In this document: in pieces, positions 1 to 8,060 of the stretch
Layout: the number at the start of each line of letters is the position of its first letter
How positions within the stretch are numbered: the stretch's first letter is position 1
DNA from: MWCO01 sp964488865
Lineage (GTDB): Bacteria; Myxococcota_A; Polyangia; Polyangiales; Polyangiaceae
DNA length: 64,000 nucleotides
Assembly: GCA_964488865.1 (NCBI GenBank)
Contig: CAZAWR010000003.1
Span: 164,655 to 228,654, forward strand
Direction: 5' to 3'
Program-made: the position numbers and the translations under genes
The notes under the pieces: model-generated
What the model saw: the letters and a program-made list of their open reading frames with translations, nothing else
Told to the model about the DNA's origin: nothing
The model's database searches: none

Positions 1-846
1 AACGTGGCACGGTCCGTGGACGAGGTGGTTCGGTCCTTGGGTCTCGAGGGGGAGAGGTCGACGCGGGCGGTCGTCACGCGCTTGGTGACGCACTTCCGAG
101 GCTTCGAGCCATCGGAGGAAGCCCCGCGCGGTAGAGACAACATCTACCTCGACCTCGCGCTATCCAGAAAAGGTGTGTGCCGTCATCGCGCTTACGCCTT
201 CGTGATCACGGCGCTTGGCATGGGCATCCCGTCGCGCATGGTGCTCAACGAAGCGCATGCCTGGGTCGAGGTGCACGATGGGTCCTTGTGGAGGCGCATT
301 GATCTTGGGGGCGCGTCGACGCACCTCGAGCAGGACGACCCAGGACCCCCGCGTCCTCCCCATCGCACGGCGCCTGACCCGTTCCCGTGGCCGGAGGGCA
401 GTCAGGCCGAGGATTCCGGCAGCGCGATGGCGGACCGATCGCGCACTGCGGGGCAGCAGCCCTCGCCGGGGGCCGGGCAGACGGACCCGCCGAGCCGCTA
501 CTCGTATCAGGACCCCGCGCTGTCGAGCACGGCGAATGCCATGCGGATGGTTCCTGTCACGATGAAAGTTCTCAGCACGGACGCACGTGTGCTTCGCGGG
601 TCGCCCATGAGGGTGGAAGGACGGGTCACCACGGACCTCGGACCTTGCGCGTTTGTGAGGGTAAATGTGCTGCTTCGCGACCCACGCACGGCGCGCCGAC
701 ATGAGATCGGCGCGGTGTCGACGGACGAGGACGGACGGTTCGTGGGGTCCGTCGTGGTTCCGCTGGAGATTCAAGTGGGTGACTACGATGTGATGGTGGC
801 AACGCCGGGGGATGCGCGGTGTGGACCGGGCACGAGCGGTCTGTGA
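1..846 (+). CDS. Transglutaminase-like protein, 5' end cut by window edge
   Basis: The frame is open to the left edge, so the true start lies upstream; the first start-type codon in view is GTG at 4. Counting from there, Cys59 in GVCRHRAYAF, His85 in EAHAWVEV and Asp100 in RRIDLGG stand in the Cys-His-Asp order of the transglutaminase-like (papain-fold) core. A Pro/Gly-rich linker (about 105-170) follows, then a roughly 100-residue beta-rich tail that resembles an Ig-like domain of the kind found in secreted transglutaminase-like proteins. Such proteins usually act as peptidases or amide hydrolases in the envelope; the substrate cannot be read from sequence. Family call is good; exact role and N-terminus (signal peptide or membrane segments) are unknown. 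Confidence 0.7.
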   Translation, partial: NVARSVDEVVRSLGLEGERSTRAVVTRLVTHFRGFEPSEEAPRGRDNIYLDLALSRKGVCRHRAYAFVITALGMGIPSRMVLNEAHAWVEVHDGSLWRRIDLGGASTHLEQDDPGPPRPPHRTAPDPFPWPEGSQAEDSGSAMADRSRTAGQQPSPGAGQTDPPSRYSYQDPALSSTANAMRMVPVTMKVLSTDARVLRGSPMRVEGRVTTDLGPCAFVRVNVLLRDPRTARRHEIGAVSTDEDGRFVGSVVVPLEIQVGDYDVMVATPGDARCGPGTSGL

Positions 847-955
847 TTGTGCTAGGGTTCGTTTGTGTTCGGGCCCGGCCCGGGATCCTTTGTTGGTTGT
901 CATTGTATTGCCGGGGATGAGCCGGTTCCTCGGTTGGAAGTGACGGAGGTTGCAG

Positions 956-1987
956 ATGCGCTGGACGGCTTGGCTTGCGGCATCGATGAGCGTGGTGGCG
1001 TGCTTCTCCTGTGCGCAGGGGGAGGATTCCAGGGACTTCATCGGGGAGACGGGCGGCACGGGGGGAGCGGGCGGTTCGTCGGCAACGGGGGGTACGGGCG
1101 CGTCCGCGGGTCAGGCCGGGACGGGCGCATCTGCGGGTCAGGCCGGGACGGGCGGTGGTGAGACCGGCGGGACTGGCGGAGGTGACACCGGAGGAACCGG
1201 TGGAACCGAAACCGGTGGGACCGGAGGTAGTACGGGCGGCACGGGCGGCAGCACCGGCGGAACAGGCGGCACCGGAGGCAGCACGGGTGGGACCGGAGGC
1301 AGCACGGGTGGGACCGGAGGCAGCACGGGCGGGACCGGAGGCAGCACGGGCGGGACCGGAGGCAGCACGGGCGGCACGGGCGGTGGTACTTGTGTTCCGC
1401 CGGTCGTGGGTGAGTGCACGATCTATCCGCATACGGGTTGTCTCTCCTACGAAGGCTGCTACGTGACCGCTCCAGCCACGGGCGAGACGGAGTGCGCGTA
1501 CTCGTCTGAGTTCGGCCCGGGGGAGTTGTGCGAGTACCTCAACGACTGCGAGCCCGGGACCGCGTGCGTGGGCGGCGCATGCAAGCCCTATTGTTCGCAG
1601 CCCTCGAACTGTCCGGCCGCTGGCGCGGACTGCTTCCAGGTGGTGTACGACCCCGGCTCGGGCACGTCGCAGCCGATTCCTTGCATGAAGGTCTGTACCG
1701 ACCAATGCGATCCGGTGAATCCGTCCGTGGTCTGCGGCACCGGGGCGAGTTGCGACGTGTTCAGCGATCAAGGCGTGAACCCAGGGACCTCGGGCTGCTA
1801 CGACTCGGGGAGTTCCAACACGGGAGCGTGCAGCTCCACTTCATCGGCGTGCGCGCCGGGATGGGTGTGCTTGACGGACAATCTCTGTCATCGGTGGTGT
1901 CGCGTGGGCTCTTCGGACTGCGGAGCGTCGAGCTGCCAAGCGGCCGGCTACTACGTCGGCTCGCAGCAGTACGGGTTCTGCCCCTGA
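956..1987 (+). CDS. Lipoprotein with GGTGG repeat linker and Cys-rich C-terminal domain
   Basis: ATG at 956 is chosen because GGAGG (945-949) lies six bases upstream; an in-frame TTG at 950 would sit on that site. The N-terminus is a lipoprotein signal ending in SVVAC, so Cys16 would be lipidated. Residues about 25-140 are a low-complexity Gly/Thr/Ser linker built from near-identical 21-bp units. The remaining ~200 residues carry more than 20 cysteines in spaced pairs, suggesting a disulfide-rich extracellular domain. No enzymatic motif is seen. This architecture (lipobox, GGTGG spacer, Cys-rich head) is common among uncharacterised myxobacterial surface proteins. Function unknown; likely surface-exposed. 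Confidence 0.85.
   Translation: MRWTAWLAASMSVVACFSCAQGEDSRDFIGETGGTGGAGGSSATGGTGASAGQAGTGASAGQAGTGGGETGGTGGGDTGGTGGTETGGTGGSTGGTGGSTGGTGGTGGSTGGTGGSTGGTGGSTGGTGGSTGGTGGSTGGTGGGTCVPPVVGECTIYPHTGCLSYEGCYVTAPATGETECAYSSEFGPGELCEYLNDCEPGTACVGGACKPYCSQPSNCPAAGADCFQVVYDPGSGTSQPIPCMKVCTDQCDPVNPSVVCGTGASCDVFSDQGVNPGTSGCYDSGSSNTGACSSTSSACAPGWVCLTDNLCHRWCRVGSSDCGASSCQAAGYYVGSQQYGFCP
1275..1380 (+). repeat. Tandem 21-bp coding repeat (GGSTGGT)
   Basis: About five near-identical copies of a 21-bp unit encode Gly-Gly-Ser-Thr-Gly-Gly-Thr inside the lipoprotein linker. Third-position C/T changes are the only differences between copies, which points to recent expansion by slippage or unequal exchange. Confidence 0.8.
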
Positions 1988-2350
1988 CGAAAGCAGAGAT
2001 TCGAAGTCCCGCCACGACAAGGACGTCAGTCGACTCGCTGCACACGGCGTCCGCGCGGGTGATGCACAGCGTATTCAAGATCGGCGCCGAAGTCGTTTCT
2101 CGGGTCGCATACGACGCCCGAATCTCCCCTGGGCCGTCGAACGCATCCCCTCAGCATCTCGTATTCGAACCCGCTCATTCGCTCCACCTGTAGCGAAAAC
2201 GATCGTACACTTGCACGCGTCACGGAAAACAGAATGCTTGTCGCAAACACGGTTCTCGCCGAGCGCTATCGGTTCGTAGGCACCACGGAGATCGGGGTGT
2301 GCGACTTCTGATGCCGCGCCTCGAGGCGCGGGGAAGCACGAGAGGAAACC
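1988..2350. other. Intergenic region, no gene recognised
   Basis: No convincing ORF with a ribosome site was found in this 363-base stretch. It is noticeably less GC-rich near 2180-2240, and holds a perfect 18-bp palindrome close to the downstream gene (described separately). It probably contains the promoter of the cNMP-binding protein gene. Confidence 0.5.
2314..2331. promoter_or_regulatory. Perfect 18-bp palindrome upstream of cNMP-binding gene
   Basis: CCGCGCCTCGAGGCGCGG reads identically on both strands and ends 19 bases before the ATG at 2351. It could be an operator for a dimeric regulator. As RNA, a nine-bp stem has no loop, so only the outer six or seven pairs could form. Function is inferred from symmetry and position only. 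Confidence 0.4.
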
Positions 2351-2872
2351 ATGGCTGACACGTCCGCCTACGACGCTCCCGTCACGGCCGAGTCCCTCGA
2401 GCAGATTGGCCTGTTCGGGGCCCTCGACCGCGACATGCTCACCTTCCTCGCGGCCTCGCTGCACACCGTGGACATGGGACCGGGCGACCTCGTCTTCCGG
2501 GAAGGCGATACCTCCAGCGAGATGTACGTCGTCTTGCGCGGTGAGTTCGAGGTCCTCAAGAAGTCCAAGCGCGGCGTCGATGCCCGCGTCGCCATGCTCG
2601 GCACCGGCGATTGGTTCGGCGAGATGTCCATCCTCGACGTGCAGCCCCGGTCCGCATCCGTTCGCTCCCTGGCGGCCTCCCGGCTCCTCATCGTCACCCG
2701 CGTCGACCTCGAAACCCTCTACCGTCGCGACGTCAAGGCCTACTCGCTCCTCGTGCTCAACGTGGCCCGCGAGCTCAGTCGTCGCCTGCGCGTTGCGGAT
2801 GGCATCCTGGCCGACTTGGTCGCGAGCTTGATGGACGACGTCATGTCTGGTCGGCACGGATCCGCGACGTGA
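2351..2872 (+). CDS. Stand-alone cyclic-nucleotide-binding domain protein
   Basis: A 173-residue protein that is essentially one CRP/FNR-type cNMP-binding domain (about 15-135) with a short helical C-terminus and no helix-turn-helix. The phosphate-binding cassette is visible as FGEMSILDVQPRSASV, close to the consensus FGE-[LI]AL-PR-A, so nucleotide binding is plausible. AGAGGAAACC just before the ATG is a good ribosome site. Without a DNA-binding or catalytic domain it would act as a sensor or partner subunit. The ATP-grasp gene follows by about 20 bases and is probably co-transcribed, which may indicate that the domain controls that ligase. Ligand (cAMP, cGMP or other) is not known. Confidence 0.85.
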   Translation: MADTSAYDAPVTAESLEQIGLFGALDRDMLTFLAASLHTVDMGPGDLVFREGDTSSEMYVVLRGEFEVLKKSKRGVDARVAMLGTGDWFGEMSILDVQPRSASVRSLAASRLLIVTRVDLETLYRRDVKAYSLLVLNVARELSRRLRVADGILADLVASLMDDVMSGRHGSAT

Positions 2873-2900
2873 TCGATGTGCCTTCGGGGCGACGGTGACG

Positions 2901-3887
2901 ATGGGGCCACGAGTCCTGTTCCTGAAGGGTGTCGATGACACGTCTTCCGCGAAGGTGTTCATCGATCCACGCGGTCAGGTGCAGCTCGCCCTGTCGGGTG
3001 GTGTGAACGTGGACACGTTTCTGCTCGACCGCGGCATCGAGGGGGCTGCGTTGCTGCTCGCTCCCGTGGACAGGCGGCCGAGTCTGCATCTCGAACGTCC
3101 CTCCGTCTTGTTCAACGAGATCAGCGACGCGGACACGCACCGGGAGGCTTTGAAGAGGGCGGGGCAGGTCAGGGAGATCTTCGCGAACCTGGCGTGCATC
3201 AACGAGCCGTCACGGGTGGAGACCTCGACACGGGACCGCGCTGCTGTGCTGCTCGCGGGGATCGACGGCGTGAGCCTGCCGAGTACCCGTAGGTTTCGTC
3301 CAACCTCCCCGGATGACGTGGCGGAGTTGTGGCGACAGACAGGGGAGCGTGTCCTGCTCAGGCGCGCCGGCCAGCATGGGGGCGTGGGCACCATCCTGCT
3401 TGAGAGACCCGAGGACCTTGCGAGGCTGCATGCCGTCGCGCTCGATGGGGCCGACTACTACATGACGGAGTTCGTTAATTATCGCTCCGCCGACGGGTAC
3501 TTCCGAAAGCTCCGCGTGGCGGTCATCGACGGCGAGCCGTTCGTGCGTCATCAGATCGCGGCAGCGGGATGGAACGTTCACATGGCCAGTCGCACCTACG
3601 GGGCGGACGACCCTCTCGGGCGCGAGGAAGCGTCGCTGCTCGAGCGCTTCGAGCAGGAGTTGAAGCCTCTGCTCGCAGACCGTGTGCGTACGATCGCCGA
3701 GCGTATCGGGTTGGACTTCTTCGGCATCGATTGCCACGTCACGGCTGACGGAGAGCTTCTCCTGTTCGAGGCGAACGCGACCATGAATCTGCTCGTCAAC
3801 CCTGCGCGCGGACCGAACATGTGGCAGCGCTGCATCGACCGAATGCTCGATGCGCTCGTCACGATGGTCCGAGGGCGCATGCGCTAA
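2901..3887 (+). CDS. ATP-grasp family protein (RimK/glutathione-synthetase-like)
   Basis: The second half shows ATP-grasp features: LLRRAGQHGGVGTI (loop region), YYMTEFVNYRSADGYFRKLRVAVIDGE split over two strands, and the metal-binding end DFFGIDCHVTADGELLLFEANATMN with Asp, Glu and Asn ligands. ATP-grasp enzymes join a carboxylate to an amine or thiol through an acyl-phosphate; the substrate here is unknown. The N-terminal 110 residues are a variable pre-ATP-grasp domain. ATG 2901 is taken as start; GTG 2895 is an equally possible alternative two codons upstream. It follows the cNMP-binding gene by 28 bases and converges on the FG-GAP gene. Confidence 0.8.
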   Translation: MGPRVLFLKGVDDTSSAKVFIDPRGQVQLALSGGVNVDTFLLDRGIEGAALLLAPVDRRPSLHLERPSVLFNEISDADTHREALKRAGQVREIFANLACINEPSRVETSTRDRAAVLLAGIDGVSLPSTRRFRPTSPDDVAELWRQTGERVLLRRAGQHGGVGTILLERPEDLARLHAVALDGADYYMTEFVNYRSADGYFRKLRVAVIDGEPFVRHQIAAAGWNVHMASRTYGADDPLGREEASLLERFEQELKPLLADRVRTIAERIGLDFFGIDCHVTADGELLLFEANATMNLLVNPARGPNMWQRCIDRMLDALVTMVRGRMR

Positions 3888-3905
3888 GAGCAAGCCGGTG
3901 CGTGT

Positions 3906-5829
3906 CTACGCGCCGCGTCGCCGAGTCCAGCAGAGGGCGAAGAGACCGGCGACGAGCGCCGCGGCACCTGGTCCACTGTTCCGTGGGTGGGTGCGGGTGG
4001 AGCAGGCGTAGAACCCGGAAACCTCCGGGTCGTTCGTGGTCCCGGGCTTGCCGGCGTCGGGGCCTGCCGAGGAGCCTGCGCTGCCGCCCTGGCTCGAGCC
4101 GCCGGCCCCTGCGGTTCCTGAAGATCCACCTGTCTCCGTCGAGCCCGCAGCGCCTGCCGTGCCGCCCTGTCCTGACGTCCCCGCGTCACCCCCGGATCCC
4201 CCCGACCCGCCGGTGCTGCTGCCTGCTGAACCGCCGGTACCTCCGGTCCCACCCGTGCCGGTGCCTCCGGTCCCACCCGTGCCGGTGCCTCCGGTCCCAC
4301 CCGTGCCGGTGCCTCCGGNNNNNNNNNNNNNNNNNNNNNNNNNNNNNNNNNNNNNNNNNNNNNNNNNNNNNNNNNNNNNNNNNNNNNNNNNNNNNNNNNN
4401 NNNNNNNNNNNNNNNNNNTCCCACCCGTGCCGCCATCGGGCAATACGCTGCACACAGCGTTCGCGCACGTGCCTGTGATGCACTGCGTGTCCAGGCCGCA
4501 GGGGTCTCCCTCCTGCCTCTGGGCATTGAACACGTAGGCCGCTTGTGCGCCCTCGTCCCCGTTCTCCCAGAAGATCGAGAAGCCTGCCCCCACGATCGTC
4601 CGGTTCGCCTCCGCCGCGACAGCGATTCCGAAGTTGTCTCCCGGGGTGGCGTCGGATGCCTGGACCTTGGGACCTTGCTCCCAGCCTGCCGAACGCTCGA
4701 GGAACCAGTACGCGGCGCCCGCCGTCGGGCCGGGTGTCGTGCCACTGCAGTCGAACGATGCACCGACCAGCGCGGCCCCGTCGATCAGGGTCACGGACCT
4801 GCCGAAGCAGTCCCGTTGAGCACCGTCCGAGGGCTTGAAGGTGGCCGTGCTGTTCCATCCCACGGCGCCGCGCGTGAACACGTGGACCTTGCCTTCGCCA
4901 GGCGAAATGGCGGCTTCCTCTCGTGGGGTCCCTACGAGGAGCGTGTCGCCCTCGACGGCCACGGAAGCGCCGAACGTGTCGCCGATGGTGGCTCCCGCAG
5001 GGACGAGCTTGGTTTCGTTCCAGTTCGCCCCGCTGTTCTCGTAGACGAAGACGGCGCCGGTGCTGTCGTGCCAGGGCGCGCCGACGGCGATCGTGTCGCC
5101 ATCGATGTCGACGTCCCAACCGAACCCGTCCCACTTGGCCATGCCGGGGCCGACCTTGGCCACCTGCGAGAAACCGACTGGGCCTCGACGGAACACGTAG
5201 AGCCACACGCCATCCGCCATGAGGTCGACGGCGGTGATGGCCGCGGTGTCTTGCGACAAGGCGACGTTCAATCCGAAGCCGTCGCCCATGTGAGAGTCCG
5301 ACGGAAGGATCTTCTGGGTCTGGGTCCACGTCGAGCCGCTTCGCTCGAACACGTAGGCAGCCCCTGGGCTCTGGTAGGAGTACCAGATCTTGCACGTGCC
5401 GATGATGGCGACGTCACCCTCTGCCGCGATCGAGCATCCGAACAAGTCCCCTTCCTGGCCGTCGCTTGCGACGAGTGTTTGCGACAGGGACCAAGTCGAC
5501 CCTGACCGTTGGAAGACGACGACCGAACCGCGGGATGCACCGCTATCGATCTCCCCGACGAATGCGTGGGTGGAGGTGATGGCGACGCTGCCGCCCAGCG
5601 CCTGGGCTCCGTAGCGGGTGAGCTTGCCCTCTGGGTTGGCGACCAGGGGATGCGGGAGCGAAGACGTGGCCTGCTCGAGGTTCGGCGTATCGGGCGGCGC
5701 GCATGCTGCGAGTGCGGCTGCCAGGGCTGCGACCACGCAGGCCACGGCACCTCGAAAGGGTGTCTTGCGAAGCCGATCGACCTGTGACCGGGCGAGACGC
5801 CCCTTGGGTTCTTGAGCACGCCTCTCCAT
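3906..5829 (-). CDS. FG-GAP propeller lipoprotein with MYXO-CTERM-like tail (interrupted by an assembly gap)
   Basis: Reading on the minus strand from ATG 5829, the protein begins with a lipoprotein signal ending ALAAC, then about seven FG-GAP/integrin-alpha-like repeats (each of the type GDxFGxSVAVEGDTLLVG), a short Cys-rich piece (CGLDTQCITGTCANAVC) and a Gly/Thr linker. The linker runs into the 100-N gap at 4319-4418; beyond the gap the same linker continues in a different frame, so the true gap length is not 100. The C-terminus has a Cys (YACSTRT), a hydrophobic helix (AAALVAGLFAL) and a terminal TRRRGA, the layout of MYXO-CTERM sorting signals. Upstream ATG 5886 is less likely because it buries the signal peptide. 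Probably a surface-displayed beta-propeller; ligand unknown. Confidence 0.85.
4319..4418. other. Assembly gap (100 N) within GGTGTGGTGG-coding repeats
   Basis: Exactly 100 N lie between two stretches of the same Gly/Thr linker repeat. The frame does not carry through, so this is a placeholder of unknown size where tandem repeats stopped the assembly, not evidence of a broken gene. Confidence 0.95.
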
Positions 5830-5968
5830 GACGTCACCAAGGTACCACACGCGTCCGGGTGGTGCTTGGCGCAATCGCGGGAGCATTGTCCGCGAGGTGG
5901 CGACGTCTTCTGTCGGTGTTGCCGAGGCGAGCGGGAGCGGTGACTATACGAAAACGGATAGATGGGTT

Positions 5969-6445
5969 TCAGCCATCGACGGCGCCATCGCAGTCCCCGG
6001 TTTCGCAGGGTGCGTCAGCATCGGCGTCCGTATCGGCGTCCAAGTCGGCATCCGCGTCGGTATCCGCATCGTTGTCCGCATCGTTGTCCGCATCGGCATC
6101 GGTGTCGGCATCGCACCCGGCATCGCACCGGCAGTCGGAGCAGGCGGGGTCACACGGACAGCAGTCGCCGCTTCCACAGTTGTACTCGTTGCCGCCGCAT
6201 CCGCCGGACCCACCCGAACCGCCCGTAGCGGAGGCGTCGCCGGAGGACGCGCCCCCGGACCCGCCTACGACACCGGATTGTCCGCCGGTGCCAGACGCGC
6301 CCCCGGAGCCTGCTGTGCCACCCGCGCCGGGAATGGACGACTGGTCACCGGGGGGTTCGGGCTGGGGGTTGATGACACACGCCGCCACGGTTGCGCCGCC
6401 CAGGCCCAACGCCGCGATGACAGACCAACGCCGCCAGCTCACCAT
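5969..6445 (-). CDS. Lipoprotein with INPQPEPPG motif, Cys cluster and Asp-Ala repeats
   Basis: A 158-residue secreted protein. The signal peptide ends GATVAAC, and the lipidated Cys is followed directly by VINPQPEPPGD. Then come a Gly/Ser linker, a short Cys-dense patch (CGSGDCCPCDPACSDCRCDAGC, over about 25 residues) and a highly acidic tail of Asp-Ala and Asp-Thr/Asn repeats. The acidic repeats could bind calcium or simply act as a spacer; neither is proven. The next gene upstream on the same strand (6984 to 6496) is a paralogue with the same post-lipobox motif and a similar acidic tail. No enzymatic signature. Function unknown. Confidence 0.8.
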   Translation of the reverse strand: MVSWRRWSVIAALGLGGATVAACVINPQPEPPGDQSSIPGAGGTAGSGGASGTGGQSGVVGGSGGASSGDASATGGSGGSGGCGGNEYNCGSGDCCPCDPACSDCRCDAGCDADTDADADNDADNDADTDADADLDADTDADADAPCETGDCDGAVDG

Positions 6446-6495
6446 GTCACCGAGCGTAGCATGATCCGGACCATGAGCTCACGAGGCAGCTTGGT

Positions 6496-6984
6496 TCAGT
6501 TGCTGTCCGGCTCCGCGTCGTCAGGAGAGTCGAGCGGGGCATCGTTGGCGACTTCATCTGGTGCGTCCGCGGCCTCATCGGCAGCGTCCACGGCGTCTTC
6601 GGGCGCATCGGAGGCGTCGTCCGCGTCCGGATCGGCATCGGGTTCGGCGTCTGTGACGGCATCGGGGCCTGCATCGAGCGGGCTGCCGGCCTCTCCTGCG
6701 GCTCCGCCCATGCCGCCGCTGCCGCCCATGCCGCCGCTACCGCCCACGGACCCGCCGCCTGTGCCTCCCACGCCGCCGGTGGCGCTGCCGCCCGAGCCGC
6801 CCATGCCGCTCATGCCACCGGACCCGCCGGAAGTGCCTGCATCGGCAGGGGGTGCGGCGCCGGAACCGCCTGTGCCGCCGGGCAAATCGTCGCCGGGGGG
6901 TTCTGGTTGCGGGTTGATGGCGCAAGTGCAGAGAGCGGAGCTGAGCAGCAGGGCAAGGAGGAGGCGAGGGGAGGGCTGGCCCAT
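6496..6984 (-). CDS. Paralogous lipoprotein with INPQPEPPG motif and acidic Asp-Ala tail
   Basis: A 162-residue protein starting at ATG 6984. A hydrophobic leader ends CTC, immediately followed by AINPQPEPPGD, which aligns with the post-lipobox segment of the neighbouring 5969-6445 product. The middle is a Gly/Ser/Met linker (GGSGGMGG), and the last ~60 residues are rich in Asp, Ala, Glu and Pro. Unlike its neighbour it lacks the Cys patch. The two genes are 50 bases apart on the same strand and look like a tandem duplication whose linkers and tails diverged. Likely outer-surface lipoprotein; function unknown. A longer reading frame from 7452 is a shadow of yggS. Confidence 0.8.
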   Translation of the reverse strand: MGQPSPRLLLALLLSSALCTCAINPQPEPPGDDLPGGTGGSGAAPPADAGTSGGSGGMSGMGGSGGSATGGVGGTGGGSVGGSGGMGGSGGMGGAAGEAGSPLDAGPDAVTDAEPDADPDADDASDAPEDAVDAADEAADAPDEVANDAPLDSPDDAEPDSN

Positions 6985-7131
6985 ACCCCTTGTCAAGCAC
7001 GATTCGAGCCACGGGGGAAGGGTGCAGAAGCGGCGAAGGAGAGCATGTCCCATCTGGCACGAACTGACACAAGGCGGATCCGGGTGTCGCGGGGGTGGCG
7101 TTTGGAGAGGAGATGAAGGAGAAGGGAAGCC

Positions 7132-7800
7132 ATGACGGACACGGCGATTGGTGAGCGGCTGCGTGGGGTGAGGGAGGGGATCGAGCGGGCGGCGGTGCGG
7201 GCTGGGCGGGACGCGGGGGAAGTCCTGTTGATCGCGGTATCGAAGACGCAGTCGGAGCATGCGGTTCGGGAGGCGTACGAAGCAGGCCAGCGGGACTTCG
7301 GGGAGAATTACGTGCAGGAGATGGTGGCGAAGGCGCGAGCGCTGCAGGATCTGCCGGGGCTTCGGTGGCACATGATTGGGCACTTGCAGACGAACAAGGT
7401 GAAGCAGGTGCTTGGGGTGGTGGGGGTGGTGCACACGGTGGATCGGGTTCACTTGGCGCAGGAGCTAGGCAAGCGAGTGGAGGGGGAGCTCGACGTCTTG
7501 GTGGAGGTCAACGTGGGGGGTGAGGAGAGCAAGACGGGGGCAGCGATGACGGAGGCGGGGAGCGTCGTCGAAGCGGTGCGGGGCCAGGCGCGGTTGCGGC
7601 TGCGCGGGCTGATGACGGTACCGCCGTTTGACCTGGATCCTGCGGAGGTTGTGGTGCACTTCGCGCGGCTTCGGGAGATGGCAGCGGGGTATGGTCTGCG
7701 CGAGTTGTCGATGGGCATGTCGCACGACTTCGAGGAAGCGATCGCGCACGGGGCGACGATGGTGAGGGTGGGGACGGCGATCTTTGGAGCGCGTGGGTGA
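7132..7800 (+). CDS. yggS: YggS-family pyridoxal 5'-phosphate homeostasis protein
   Basis: The 222-residue product matches the YggS/PROSC (PLPBP) family along its full length. This is a single PLP-binding TIM barrel without known catalysis that buffers free PLP and balances vitamin B6 and amino-acid pools. Diagnostic pieces are LLIAVSKTQ with the PLP lysine at 38, FGENYVQE, WHMIGHLQTNKVK and the C-terminal LSMGMSHDFEEAIAHGATMVRVGTAIFG that binds the phosphate. GGAGAAGGGAAGCC before the ATG is a good ribosome site. It sits directly upstream of the ribosomal operon, in the same direction but 260 bases away, so co-regulation is unlikely to be tight. Confidence 0.95.
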   Translation: MTDTAIGERLRGVREGIERAAVRAGRDAGEVLLIAVSKTQSEHAVREAYEAGQRDFGENYVQEMVAKARALQDLPGLRWHMIGHLQTNKVKQVLGVVGVVHTVDRVHLAQELGKRVEGELDVLVEVNVGGEESKTGAAMTEAGSVVEAVRGQARLRLRGLMTVPPFDLDPAEVVVHFARLREMAAGYGLRELSMGMSHDFEEAIAHGATMVRVGTAIFGARG

Positions 7801-7856
7801 GCGAGAGACGAGTGGGAAACGGAAGCAGAAAATGACGTGCGAAAAAAAAGCAGAGG

Positions 7857-7943
7857 CTGATCCAGAAAAGATCTTGCGTGGATCAGATGCGATTGCTAAG
7901 ACGCGCCTCCCCGACTCCCGAGTCCTATCTCGGCGGGGTTAGC
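7857..7943 (+). promoter_or_regulatory. Structured leader of the rplV operon
   Basis: Two foldable elements lie in the 260-base region before rplV. One is an inverted repeat, CTGATCC (7857-7863) with GGATCAG (7880-7886). The other is a bulged compound stem: GCTAA (7895-7899) pairs with TTAGC (7939-7943), CCCCG (7909-7913) with CGGGG (7934-7938), and CCGAG (7918-7922) with CTCGG (7929-7933) around a TCCTAT loop. Bulged, coaxial stems of this sort are typical of ribosomal-protein autoregulatory leaders and attenuators. A run of eight A (7842-7849) upstream may belong to a promoter. Pairing is seen in the sequence; the regulatory role is inference. Confidence 0.4.
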
Positions 7944-8060
7944 GACAGGCGAGCCGTAACGGCGCGCGAAACGGATCGTCGACGGGAACAGGTCCTCCGA
8001 CGGCAACCTGGAACCGGATCCGTTCCCCCGTGCGTACGACGGCGTGCCAGAGGAAGTCCG

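Noticed and set aside
1030..1390. Possible CRISPR-like array in the GGTGG repeat region
   Set aside because: The units are direct coding repeats of 21 bp without unique spacers; they encode a Gly/Thr/Ser linker.
4036..5505. Plus-strand frame across the FG-GAP gene and the N gap
   Set aside because: Composed of Pro/Val repeats that are the complement of the Gly/Thr linker; the minus strand shows a signal peptide and FG-GAP repeats.
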